Positions 11,801-18,853 of a stretch of DNA of 64,000 nucleotides are shown one piece after another. Below the pieces are notes generated by a model. It did not search any database and was not told the DNA's origin. It saw only the letters and a program-made list of their open reading frames with translations. This DNA comes from Streptomyces vilmorinianum. GTDB lineage: Bacteria > Actinomycetota > Actinomycetes > Streptomycetales > Streptomycetaceae. How positions within the stretch are numbered: position 1 is the stretch's first letter; every line of letters starts with the position of its first letter. Where the stretch lies: contig NZ_CP040244.1 in NCBI RefSeq assembly GCF_005517195.1, positions 6,838,001-6,902,000 on the forward strand, given 5' to 3'. The position numbers were made by a program, and so were the translations under genes.

Positions 11801-12271
11801 CTACCAGCGGTAGTGCGCGAAGGCCTTGTTGGACTCGGCCATCTTGTGCGTGTCCTCACGCTTCTTGACCGAAGCACCGAGGCCGTTGGAGGCGTCGAGG
11901 AGCTCGTTCATGAGGCGCTCGGTCATGGTCTTCTCGCGGCGGGCGCGGGAGTAACCCACGAGCCAGCGCAGAGCGAGGGTGGAGGCGCGACCGGGCTTGA
12001 CCTCGATCGGCACCTGGTAGGTGGCGCCACCGACACGGCGGGACTTGACCTCGAGGGACGGCTTCACGTTCTCGAGGGCGCGCTTCAGCGTGATGACCGG
12101 GTCGTTGCCGGTCTTCTCGCGGAGGCCTTCCATGGCACCGTAGACGATGCGCTCGGCGGTGGAACGCTTGCCGTCCAGCAGGATCTTGTTGATCAGCGAG
12201 GTGACAAGAGGAGAGCTGTAGACCGGGTCGATGATGACCGGGCGCTTCGGGGCGGGGCCCTTACGAGGCAT
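11801..12271 (-). CDS. rpsG: 30S ribosomal protein S7
   Basis: S7, 156 residues, the 16S rRNA 3'-domain assembly initiator. It begins [12 protein letters not shown] and ends [12 protein letters not shown], as in other actinobacteria. The ATG has AGGAG upstream, overlapping the end of rpsL. It follows rpsL after only two bases and precedes fusA. Confidence 0.97.
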
Positions 12272-12273
12272 TC

Positions 12274-12645
12274 TTACTTCTCCTTCTTGGCGCCGTAGCG
12301 GCTGCGAGCCTGCTTACGGTTCTTGACGCCCTGCGTGTCGAGGGAACCGCGGATGATCTTGTAACGAACACCCGGCAGGTCCTTCACACGGCCACCACGC
12401 ACGAGCACGATGGAGTGCTCCTGCAGGTTGTGACCCTCACCCGGGATGTAGGCCGTGACCTCGATGCCCGAGGTCAGACGCACACGCGCGACCTTACGGA
12501 GGGCCGAGTTCGGCTTCTTCGGGGTGGTCGTGAACACACGCGTGCAGACGCCGCGACGCTGAGGGGAACCCTCGAGTGCGGGCGTCTTGTTCTTCTCGAC
12601 CTTGTCCTGCCGGCCCTTCCGGACCAGCTGCTGGATCGTAGGCAC
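12274..12645 (-). CDS. rpsL: 30S ribosomal protein S12
   Basis: S12, 123 residues, part of the decoding centre. The reading starts at GTG 12645 ([17 protein letters not shown]) behind GGAGAAG, ignoring a longer upstream open frame. The streptomycin-sensitive Lys residues are intact ([10 protein letters not shown] and [11 protein letters not shown]). It is the first gene of the str operon. In this genome the tail cluster separates it from rpoC. Confidence 0.97.
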
Positions 12646-12838
12646 TACTTCTCCGGTTTCTGTGTGCCGTCGTAAAACTAACCTGGAACACAGCACCGAC
12701 CCACGCGGTCGGGTGTGTCGAATACTGCGGACCTCCGCCGAGGGCGGAAAAAGCGCAGATTGCGGTGGCCGTTGACGAACTCGCCGTGCGGTTGAGGACA
12801 CGCACACGAGCCCAGGCACACCCCAGGCACAAGGTCTG

Positions 12839-12867
12839 AGCGTACCTACCGTACGGACTCCGGTCAA
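12839..12867 (-). promoter_or_regulatory. Candidate str operon promoter
   Basis: On the minus strand TTGACC (12862-12867) and TACGCT (12839-12844) are separated by 17 bp, a plausible vegetative (HrdB-type) promoter about 190 bp upstream of rpsL. It sits between the rpsL gene and the terminator hairpin of the divergent element's repressor gene. Confidence 0.45.
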
Positions 12868-12937
12868 AACAAATGCCCATGCCCCCCAAGGCCCGGCCGA
12901 CCTCGGGCGACGCGGACGACCGGGGTACCCACGCGCA

Positions 12938-12970
12938 GGGGAGCCGGGGCGGTCGTCACCCCGGCTCCCC
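12938..12970 (-). terminator. Terminator after the XRE repressor gene
   Basis: A 12-bp perfect stem (GGGGAGCCGGGG with its complement) and a 9-base loop lie 23 bp past the stop of the XRE gene and upstream of the str promoter. It would keep repressor-gene transcripts out of the ribosomal operon. Confidence 0.65.
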
Positions 12971-12992
12971 CGTGCGCACGCGAGCACGCCGC

Positions 12993-13442
12993 TCAGTCGC
13001 GAGCGGTACGCCTCGCCTCGGTCGTTTCGCCACCTTCCACGCCCTCATCCTCGGGTTCCAGGAACTGGTTCACCACCTTGATGAAAACACCGAGCCGCTC
13101 ATCCGGCACACCGAGCCAGCGGGCGAAGTCCTCCAGCGAGGGCTGCCAGTCGTTCGGCGGGAGCAGGTCCGCCGCGAGCGGCAGCTCCTCGGGGGTCACC
13201 CGGCCGGACCGGATCAGCATGTCGCGGACGGACACCCCGAGCAGCGGGGCGATCCTGCGCATGGTCTCCAGGTCGGGCATGCTCTGCCGCTGCAGCAGCC
13301 GGGTCACGGCGGCACGGTGAACGCCGGCCTCGTCCGCGATCCGGGACTTCCCGCCGCCGCGCGGGCTGTCGATGTCGTAGCCGCGCTCTCTCATCAGGCC
13401 TTCGACCCAGCCTGCGAACTCGTCCAGCCCACGAGTGGTCAT
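12993..13442 (-). CDS. XRE-family repressor of the tail cluster
   Basis: A 149-residue DNA-binding protein. The HTH lies at about residues 20-75 (GKSRIADEAGVHRAAVTRLL, QRQSMPDLETMRRIAPLLGV), followed by a helical C-terminal domain with an acidic tail. The ATG at 13442 follows GAGGAGCGTGAG; a longer upstream frame lacks such a site. It is divergent from the tail operon, and candidate operators lie over both its promoter (13476-13513) and the forward promoters (13553-13574, 15305-15322). The role of CI-like repressor and autoregulator is inferred from position and site distribution. There is no RecA-cleavable peptidase domain. Confidence 0.75.
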   Translation of the reverse strand: MTTRGLDEFAGWVEGLMRERGYDIDSPRGGGKSRIADEAGVHRAAVTRLLQRQSMPDLETMRRIAPLLGVSVRDMLIRSGRVTPEELPLAADLLPPNDWQPSLEDFARWLGVPDERLGVFIKVVNQFLEPEDEGVEGGETTEARRTARD

Positions 13443-13471
13443 CTCACGCTCCTCAGTCCTCCAGGCGGCAC

Positions 13472-13513
13472 ACTCTAGCGTGCTTGCGCGCACGGAATTA
13501 CGTGCTTTCGGGC
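13472..13513 (-). promoter_or_regulatory. XRE-gene promoter with operator-like sites A and B
   Basis: On the minus strand TAGAGT (13472-13477) is a good Streptomyces -10 about 30 bp upstream of the XRE start. Site A (plus strand TAGCGTGCTTGCGCGC, 13476-13491) fills the spacer. Site B (13498-13513, TTACGTGCTTTCGGGC) lies exactly 22 bp further, two helical turns. The -35 (AATTCC) is poor. Confidence 0.5.
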
Positions 13514-13551
13514 GCGCACCGTGTCGAATCGGTAAAGGGATCTCCACAAGT

Positions 13552-13580
13552 TTGTTGCGCGCTCGCACGCAACATGTAAC
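13552..13580 (+). promoter_or_regulatory. Promoter/operator C before the wbl gene
   Basis: TTGTTG (13552-13557), a 17-bp spacer and TGTAAC (13575-13580). The spacer region carries an imperfect 22-bp palindrome (13553-13574, 18 of 22 positions symmetrical) with perfect outer arms TGTTGCG and CGCAACA. The same layout recurs at 15303-15331. Confidence 0.55.
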
Positions 13581-13674
13581 GCTGGCTCGCCGCCGACCGC
13601 ATCGGCCTCCTGAGCCCCAGGGACCTCATAGGCCCCACGGGACGCCCATTGGCCCCGGACCCTGGAGAACAACC

Positions 13675-14148
13675 TTGCTGCTGTCCGACTCTCCCTCCTG
13701 GCGGGCCGCCGCCGCGTGCGCCGGCCTCCCTCCGGCCGTCGTCTTCTCCCGGCGCGCCCAGCAGGCGGCCCCGGCCCTGCGCGCCTGCGCGGTCTGCCCG
13801 GTCCGCCGTGAGTGCGAGCAGGCCGTCGCACCGGCGGAGAGCTGGTTCGACGGCGTCTGCGCGGGCCGCCTGTGGCGCAACGGCCGCCCTGCGCCCGCGG
13901 CACGTACGTCACGTACGGCGAAGGCGGCGCGGGTTCGTCCGGCGCCGGGCGCGACGGCCGGTGCGGCGACGGACGCCGTGGCCCGTGCGGCGACGCCGGC
14001 CGGCACCGCGGAAGCCGCCGCGGTCCGTGCGACGACGGCGACCCCAGCCCTTACGGAGGCGGGCGCCGCAGACCGTACGGCGACGGGAGCCGCGGGCGCG
14101 GGCGCCATCACCTCCACACCCTCCACCGCCGGGAGCGTCCGTGACTGA
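13675..14148 (+). CDS. WhiB-like (Wbl) iron-sulfur regulator, atypical
   Basis: A 157-residue protein. The N-terminal 75 residues carry the four Wbl cysteines: ACAG, then CAVCPVRREC (C-x2-C-x5-C), which bind an iron-sulfur cluster. They are followed by WFDGVCAGRLWR in place of the usual GVWGG turn that contacts sigma. The rest (about 80-157) is a low-complexity Ala/Thr/Arg tail. The TTG at 13675 is chosen because GGAG lies 8 bases upstream and SDSPSWRAAAACAG then begins the domain. Its stop overlaps the next gene's GTG. Position as first forward gene suggests an activator of the tail genes, which is inference. Confidence 0.7.
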   Translation: MLLSDSPSWRAAAACAGLPPAVVFSRRAQQAAPALRACAVCPVRRECEQAVAPAESWFDGVCAGRLWRNGRPAPAARTSRTAKAARVRPAPGATAGAATDAVARAATPAGTAEAAAVRATTATPALTEAGAADRTATGAAGAGAITSTPSTAGSVRD

Positions 14149-14860
14149 CCGCGCCATCGACCGCATCCGCACCGACATCGCCCTGTGGACCGCCTCGCTC
14201 GTCCGCCAGTTCCCCGAGCTCGCCGAGGAGCTCGCGCCCGGCCGCCGCTCCCCGTCGGGCACCGCCCCCGCCGCGCCGCACCCCGGCCGGGACGAGCTCA
14301 TCCGCGAGGAGCGCCGCGAGGCCCTGCTCCTCCAGCAGCGGCACGGCCTCGTCGTCCCGGGCCACGGCGCCGCCCCGATCCGGCTGCACATATCCGACGC
14401 CATCCGGGACATCACCGACGGCGTGGTCGAGCTGGAGGAGGCGGTACGCGCCCGGCTCGGCCTGCCGCGCCCCGGCCGGGCCCCGGTCGTCGAGCGCCTG
14501 CGGCGGACGACCGCGCTGCTCGACGACATCGCGGCCCACCCCGACCTGGCCCGGCACGTGCGCGACGAGCTGCGCCGGATGGCGCGCCGCTGTGCGCGGA
14601 CGCTCGGCGACACGGAGGCGGTGGTACGGGTCTCGGGGCGCTGCCCCTGGTGCGACTCGGTGTCGCTGCGGGCCTTCCCCGACCGGCGGGCCGTGCTGTG
14701 CGTCAACCCGGCCTGTACGTGCGCCGACGAGGAGTGCGGCTGCCAGGACGACCCCGCGTACCGCCATCTGTGGCCCGAGGCCGAGTGGGGCGACCTGGCG
14801 GACGCGGCGGGCTGCCGTACCGAGGAACTCGAAGCCGCGATGGAGGAGACCCCGTGCTGA
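14141..14860 (+). CDS. Cys-rich protein of unknown function, tail cluster
   Basis: A 239-residue protein. The N-terminal two thirds are helical and Arg-rich. Near residue 170 is CPWC, and a second cluster (CVNPACTCADEECGCQ) follows, enough for one or two zinc sites. I recognise no family. The GTG at 14141 overlaps the wbl stop by 8 bases, with GGGAGCG upstream, and the 3' end overlaps the next HTH gene by 7 bases, so the three are translationally coupled. A regulatory role is likely from position only. Confidence 0.6.
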   Translation: MTDRAIDRIRTDIALWTASLVRQFPELAEELAPGRRSPSGTAPAAPHPGRDELIREERREALLLQQRHGLVVPGHGAAPIRLHISDAIRDITDGVVELEEAVRARLGLPRPGRAPVVERLRRTTALLDDIAAHPDLARHVRDELRRMARRCARTLGDTEAVVRVSGRCPWCDSVSLRAFPDRRAVLCVNPACTCADEECGCQDDPAYRHLWPEAEWGDLADAAGCRTEELEAAMEETPC

Positions 14861-15060
14861 AGACCCTGTCGCTACCCGCCCTGATCCCGGGACCGCTCGC
14901 CGCGGAGGAGGCGGGGGTCGCCCCGGCGACCATCCGCAAGTGGGTCCAGCTGGGCCATCTGAGGGCCGCCGGCAAGGCCGGCCGGGCGCAGCTCTTCCGC
15001 CTGGAGGACGTCTTCGCCGCGGAGCGGGCGGCGCGCAGGAAGCCCCGCGCCTCCGTCTGA
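14854..15060 (+). CDS. Small MerR/excisionase-like HTH protein
   Basis: A 68-residue protein with a single winged HTH (AAEEAGVAPATIRKWVQLG, RAGKAGRAQLFRLEDVFAAE), the layout of MerR/Xis-type small DNA-binding proteins. The GTG at 14854 is preceded by GGAGGAG and overlaps the upstream stop. It is followed by a strong terminator, so wbl, the Cys-rich gene and this gene form a three-gene regulatory operon ahead of the structural genes. Confidence 0.75.
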   Translation: MLKTLSLPALIPGPLAAEEAGVAPATIRKWVQLGHLRAAGKAGRAQLFRLEDVFAAERAARRKPRASV

Positions 15061-15080
15061 CGCCTGCCCGTGCCCCACCG

Positions 15081-15113
15081 AGCGCCCCCTGTCCGCCCCG
15101 GACAGGGGGCGCT
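15081..15113 (+). terminator. Terminator closing the regulatory operon
   Basis: A 15-bp perfect stem (AGCGCCCCCTGTCCG and its complement) with a 3-base loop lies 20 bp past the HTH gene. It separates the early regulatory unit from the late structural unit. Confidence 0.8.
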
Positions 15114-15243
15114 CCGCGTTTCCCCGCGGCCCGACGGCGGCGCCGTACCCGGGCGCGGCGACGCCGACCCACGAGGACGTGCGGCACACCGTGGTACGCC
15201 GAGGTCACCGGCGCCCGGCGTCGGCCGGACCGCGCGCGGCGAA

Positions 15244-15279
15244 GGGCCCCGGGGGCCGCGGCGAGGGCCCCCGGGCCCC
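15244..15279 (+). terminator. Second strong hairpin upstream of structural promoter
   Basis: A GC-rich stem of about 14 bp with one mismatch (GGGCCCCGGGGGCC arm) lies 24 bp before the -35 of the structural promoter. It probably acts as a back-up terminator; no T-run follows. Confidence 0.45.
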
Positions 15280-15302
15280 GTTCCGTAACCCGCTCCGCGA
15301 AT

Positions 15303-15331
15303 TAGTTGCGTGCGCGCACGCTCTCTGTCAC
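15303..15331 (+). promoter_or_regulatory. Promoter/operator D before the tail structural genes
   Basis: TAGTTG (15303-15308), a 17-bp spacer and TGTCAC (15326-15331). The spacer contains the perfect 14-bp palindrome GCGTGCGCGCACGC. It is identical to site C at 21 of 29 positions in the same register. It lies about 150 bp before the first structural gene. Confidence 0.55.
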
Positions 15332-15479
15332 AGTTGGTGCAGCGGCGGAGCTGTGCCCGCGAGTCGGGCCGCAGCTCCGCCGTTCGCTGTCCGGGTGCGC
15401 TCCCGTGCCGTGCGCCCCCCTTCCCCGCGGGAGCGCCCCGGCAGCGGCTCACGCCATCACGCTCCTGAGGAGAACCGTC

Positions 15480-15887
15480 ATGACCACTCCCCCGAGTGCC
15501 TTCCCAGACGTCGAGAAGCTGGTCGTCGACGTCCTCAAGGCCGCCCCCGCCCTCGCCGGCGCCACGGTCGCCGTCACCCCGCCGGCCGGCTTCGACGGCA
15601 CCCAGAGCGCCGTCCTCGTGAACCGGCGCGGCGGCGCCTGGATCGGCGATCAGCACGTCGACATGCCGGTGATCGAGTTCGAGGTGTACGGGCCGACCAA
15701 GAACGCCGCCCACATCCTCGCGAACGCGGCCCGGCAGGCGCTGCTCGCGACCCTCGGCAAGCAGGTCGGCAGCAACGTCTTCCACGACGTCGAGGAGCAG
15801 GACGGCCCGCGCTGGATGCCCGACTACCTGTACCGCGGCGCCAACCGTTACGTGTGCCTCATCCGGCTGTCCGTGACCGTCTTCTGA
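15480..15887 (+). CDS. Tail terminator/completion-like protein
   Basis: A 135-residue protein with the length, position and helix-then-sheet layout of siphophage tail terminator or head-tail joining proteins (DVEKLVVDVLKAAPAL, VLVNRRGGAWIGDQHVDMP, VIEFEVYGPTKNAAHILANA, RYVCLIRLSVTVF). It would cap the distal-to-head end of the tail tube. With no capsid or portal in the element, capping without attaching to a head is the expected role. The ATG has TGAGGAG upstream. It is the first structural gene. Confidence 0.65.
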   Translation: MTTPPSAFPDVEKLVVDVLKAAPALAGATVAVTPPAGFDGTQSAVLVNRRGGAWIGDQHVDMPVIEFEVYGPTKNAAHILANAARQALLATLGKQVGSNVFHDVEEQDGPRWMPDYLYRGANRYVCLIRLSVTVF

Positions 15888-15928
15888 CGGACCGGCGCCC
15901 AGCCGGCGCGCACTCGACCCCACAGACC

Positions 15929-15955
15929 AGGCCCTGCCACCCGGCGGGGCCTTTG
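15929..15955 (+). terminator. Intra-operon hairpin (attenuator) before tail tube gene
   Basis: A 10-bp stem (AGGCCCTGCC/GGCGGGGCCT) and a short loop followed by TTT lie between the terminator-protein gene and the tube gene. It probably causes partial termination or stabilises the tube mRNA 5' end. Confidence 0.5.
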
Positions 15956-16022
15956 CCGTACCCGGGCCCGACGCCCGGGGCGGTGCTCTCTCATCACCCT
16001 CTCACCAAGGAGAAACCCCACC

Positions 16023-16628
16023 ATGGCAGGTAACAACTCCGCCGAGATCCGCGTCGCAGGCATCGGCAAGCTCTACGTGGCCAAGGTCGGCACCGCCGCC
16101 CCGGCCTTCGGCAGCGGCGACTCCGCCGCCGACTGGACCGGCTGGACCGACCTCGGCTTCACCACGGGCGACGGCGTCACCTTCTCGAAGAAGGACAAGC
16201 TGGAGGCCATCGACTCGTGGCAGTCGGTCTCCCCGATCCACTACATCTACTCGGCCCGTGACCTCTCGCTGAAGTTCTCCATGCTCCAGTTCAACGAGGA
16301 CACGCTGCCGTTCTTCATGGGCGGCGGCAAGGTCGAGGCGGAGCCGGCCGCGTCGACGGAGACGTACAAGTACGAGATCGCCGAGCGTCCGTACGCCGAC
16401 GCGCGCGCCCTCGGCCTGGAGTTCACCGACGTCAAGGCCGGTGGCACCACCGCGGTCACGTACCGCTTCATCATCCCGCGCGGTCAGGTCACCGCCTCCG
16501 ACGACATCAAGCTGGCCCGTAAGGCGGCGTCCACGCTGGGCGTCACCTTCAGCGCGATGTCGAACGGCGACAGCAAGCCGCTGGCCACCTTCCTCATGAA
16601 GGACAGCCAGTACGGCGCGGCGGTCTGA
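16023..16628 (+). CDS. Major tail (tube) protein
   Basis: A 201-residue protein typical of siphophage major tail proteins. The N-terminal strand IRVAGIGKLYVAKVGTAAP and WTGWTDLGFTTGDGVTFS lead into a beta-sandwich with the late motif AVTYRFIIPRGQVTASDDIK. It polymerises into the tail tube. The ATG follows AAGGAG. It lies between two hairpins (15929-15955 and 16641-16671), consistent with a discrete, strongly expressed message for the most abundant structural protein. Confidence 0.8.
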   Translation: MAGNNSAEIRVAGIGKLYVAKVGTAAPAFGSGDSAADWTGWTDLGFTTGDGVTFSKKDKLEAIDSWQSVSPIHYIYSARDLSLKFSMLQFNEDTLPFFMGGGKVEAEPAASTETYKYEIAERPYADARALGLEFTDVKAGGTTAVTYRFIIPRGQVTASDDIKLARKAASTLGVTFSAMSNGDSKPLATFLMKDSQYGAAV

Positions 16629-16640
16629 TCCCTCTCCCCC

Positions 16641-16671
16641 GGGGCGGGACGGCGGACCGCTGTCCCGCCCC
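16641..16671 (+). terminator. Hairpin after tail tube gene
   Basis: A 13-bp stem (GGGGCGGGACGGC with complement, one G-U pair) with a 5-base loop, followed by CGCCCCTTCTCCTCTT. It is placed directly after the tube gene, so it probably reduces read-through into the chaperone genes. Confidence 0.65.
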
Positions 16672-16716
16672 GCCCCTTCTCCTCTTCACTCACTCGAACA
16701 AGGAGTACGCATCACC

Positions 16717-17420
16717 ATGGCCCGTTTCGACGTCAACGCCGCCCGCGCCCAGCGCCAGGAGGCCCACGGCCACGCCTGGTCCTTCGAGCTGGACGGCGAG
16801 AGCTACACCCTTCCGACCGAACTGAGCCGCGCGACCGCCAAGGCGCTGCGCAAGCTCGACGACAACGACGTGGACGGCCTGCTCGCGCTCCTGATGGGTG
16901 AGAAGCAGTTCGCTCGCTTCGAGCAGCACGACGTGACGATGCAGGACATCGCCGCGATCCTCGAGGCCTACGGCCGCGAGACCGGGCTCGGCCTGGGGGA
17001 AGACTGAGCCTCGTCGAGTTCGTCGACGAACACGCCGAGGCGCTCGAGGCGGACCTCCTCCGCTACTACGGCGTCGACCTCCTCGACTGGCACCGTGGTG
17101 AACTCTCCAGCCGGCGCGTCCTCGCGCTGATCAAGCACCTGCCCACGGACAGCGCCGTCCAGCGCGAGATCCACGGGGAGGCCGCCGAGTGGTCGATCAG
17201 CGACCATCTGCTCGCGGCGGCGGTGGACCATCTGGCCGTCGCCAACTGGATGTTCACGTGCGTCAACTCCGAGGAGGGCGACCAGCCCGATCCCCCGAAG
17301 CCCGTTCCCCGTCCGGGTGCCACCGACGAGGACGGGGAGGGGCGGGACGAGGACTCCCCGGAGGGGGAGAGCGCCGGCGACGGGGTCTCCCCCGGAGCCC
17401 TCGCCCGGTTCTTCGGCTGA
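16717..17420 (+). CDS. Tail assembly chaperones: short protein (to 17007) and -1 frameshift extension (gpG/gpGT-like)
   Basis: The zero frame encodes a 96-residue helical protein (ARFDVNAARAQRQEAHGHAW, DDNDVDGLLALLMGEKQF) ending at TGA 17005-17007. The -1 frame then continues without any nearby start codon (SLVEFVDEHAEALEADLLRY, LIKHLPTDSA) to 17420. This pairing is the hallmark of siphophage assembly chaperones, made as a short form and a frameshifted long form that organise tube protein around the tape measure. The likely slip is at GGGGGAA (16995-17001). The acidic, Pro-rich tail of the long form ends ALARFFG. Confidence 0.85.
16995..17001 (+). other. Putative -1 ribosomal slippery sequence
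   Basis: GGGGGAA lies 4 bases before the zero-frame TGA. Codons CTG GGG GAA GAC can re-pair as GGA AGA CTG AGC and enter the downstream frame that encodes the chaperone extension. Confidence 0.7.
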
Positions 17421-17455
17421 TGCCACTCCCCCACGGCCCCCGGGGTCCGTTCCCG

Positions 17456-18280
17456 TCAGGGATCGGTCTCCGGGGGCGCTTCCTGTGCTCGGTCGACCAG
17501 CTCCTCCTCCAGGGCCCTGGCCCGCTCCGAGAGGCGGCGCCCCTGCGCGCGCGAGTCCGGTTCGCCGGCCCCGGCGCTCCGGCGGTCGCCGCCGGATCCG
17601 GGCTGCACGGGAACGCCGAGCGGCGGCACTATCGGGCGCCCGCCCTTGCCGCGGACGACCTTCCGTACCGGCTGCGGGGCCCGGCGCGCCCGGACGTCCT
17701 GGGCGGTCGGCAGTACGTCCGGTGCGAGGGCGGACTCGTCGGCCCGGGGGCGGGAGTGCTCGTCGTCCGGCGGCGCGGTCGCGTGCTGGAGTTCCAGGTC
17801 CGGGTCGGGCCGGGGCTCCACAGCGGGATCCGGGTCGGGCTCCGGCCGTCGTTCGAGGAGCTCGCGCTCGCTGCGTATCCGCTCCTCGGCCTGGAGCACG
17901 GCGACCGGCGGTTCGAGGAAGCGGGCGAAGGGCAGTGGGATGACCCTGGCGCCGTCCTCGCCGCCTTCCGTGCGCCGCTGGGGACGGCGGATTCCACGCG
18001 CGTCACGTTGTCCCTGCGCGTAGGCGTCGGCGACGCGCTTCTCGTACTCACGGCGTATGCGCGGGAGTTCCTCCGACATCGCCTCGGCCCAGCCGGCGGT
18101 GAAGGCGGCCGTCTCGCGCCGGTCGATCTCGGCGCGGGAGACCACCACGAGGTCCTCGGGCGCGTATCCGGCGACGTGGACGAGTTCGGACAGCCGCGCG
18201 AACAGATGAGGCAGATCGGGATTCATCTCGAGCCAGTCGATGATCTGCGCACGGCGTCTGGCGCCCGGCTCCCTGTCCAT
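17456..18280 (-). CDS. Unknown protein encoded against the tail operon
   Basis: A 274-residue protein on the strand opposite all the tail genes. The N-terminal 130 residues are helical (IIDWLEMNPDLPHLFARLSE, DRRETAAFTAGWAEAMSEEL). The rest is charged, Pro/Arg/Glu-rich and probably disordered. I recognise no family. The motif RRETxAxxAGWxxA recurs in the small plus-strand gene at 18585-18821, suggesting related function. The ATG at 18280 has GGAAGG upstream. It has its own divergent promoter region and ends 35 bp from the chaperone stop. It could be a regulatory or immunity gene; this is undetermined. Confidence 0.55.
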   Translation of the reverse strand: MDREPGARRRAQIIDWLEMNPDLPHLFARLSELVHVAGYAPEDLVVVSRAEIDRRETAAFTAGWAEAMSEELPRIRREYEKRVADAYAQGQRDARGIRRPQRRTEGGEDGARVIPLPFARFLEPPVAVLQAEERIRSERELLERRPEPDPDPAVEPRPDPDLELQHATAPPDDEHSRPRADESALAPDVLPTAQDVRARRAPQPVRKVVRGKGGRPIVPPLGVPVQPGSGGDRRSAGAGEPDSRAQGRRLSERARALEEELVDRAQEAPPETDP

Positions 18281-18470
18281 GCGTAAGCACTGCCTTCCAG
18301 CCCCCCAGGGTCCCCTCGCGCCCCCGACACCCTTGGCCCCCCGGACTGGTCCGGTCCAGGGAACGTGGATCCAGCGTACCCGGTCGGCCGAAGCCCCCAT
18401 GATCCAGTCCAACCCGACCTGAACATGTGCGTGCAGACGGACCGTCAGGCGATTCGCGCTCGACAAACCC

Positions 18471-18484
18471 CGAACGGGTGTTCC
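18471..18484. promoter_or_regulatory. LexA (SOS)-box-like sequence
   Basis: CGAAC-GGGT-GTTCC matches the actinobacterial LexA core CGAAC-N4-GTTCG at 9 of 10 conserved positions. It lies in the divergent region between the minus-strand gene (start 18280) and the small gene at 18585, where it could regulate either. Confidence 0.35.
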
Positions 18485-18584
18485 ACACTGCATTCGCACA
18501 GAAGTTCGAAAACGTGGCGCCCCCGCTCCTCACTCCGCAGCGCCGCCACGCACGCACGGGCAAGCAACCGGAAGGCAGGCGTCC

Positions 18585-18821
18585 ATGACTCAGCAGGCCG
18601 AGGCATCGCGACCGCACATCCCGCTCCAGGACCGCCTCCGCCAGCTCCTCGACGGACCCGTCGCCCTCGACAAGAGAGCGTTGCTCGGCACGCTGTACGC
18701 CGAGGTCACCCGCCGCGAGACCCTCGCGTACGCGGCGGGCTGGAACGACGCCGCGGCCGAACTCCGTCGCACTCCCCGTCAAGCGACGGAACGCGACTCC
18801 CGGCGACCGTCGGGGGCCTGA
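18585..18821 (+). CDS. Small protein of unknown function with RRETxAxxAGW motif
   Basis: A 78-residue helical protein (LQDRLRQLLDGPVALDK, RRETLAYAAGWNDAAAELRR). Its RRETLAYAAGWNDA matches RRETAAFTAGWAEA of the divergent 274-residue protein. The ATG has GGAAGGCAGG upstream. The 304-bp divergent region before it contains the LexA-like sequence and nothing else I can name. Function unknown. Confidence 0.5.
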   Translation: MTQQAEASRPHIPLQDRLRQLLDGPVALDKRALLGTLYAEVTRRETLAYAAGWNDAAAELRRTPRQATERDSRRPSGA

Positions 18822-18853
18822 CAGATCGCCGGCCTGTGCGTACGGTCGCGAAC

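Noticed and set aside
12973..12989. A further operator-like match (minus strand GCGTGCTCGCGTGCGC) at the end of the XRE gene
   Set aside because: It resembles the site consensus over about 12 positions but lies downstream of the gene with no promoter, and such words arise easily in GC-rich sequence.
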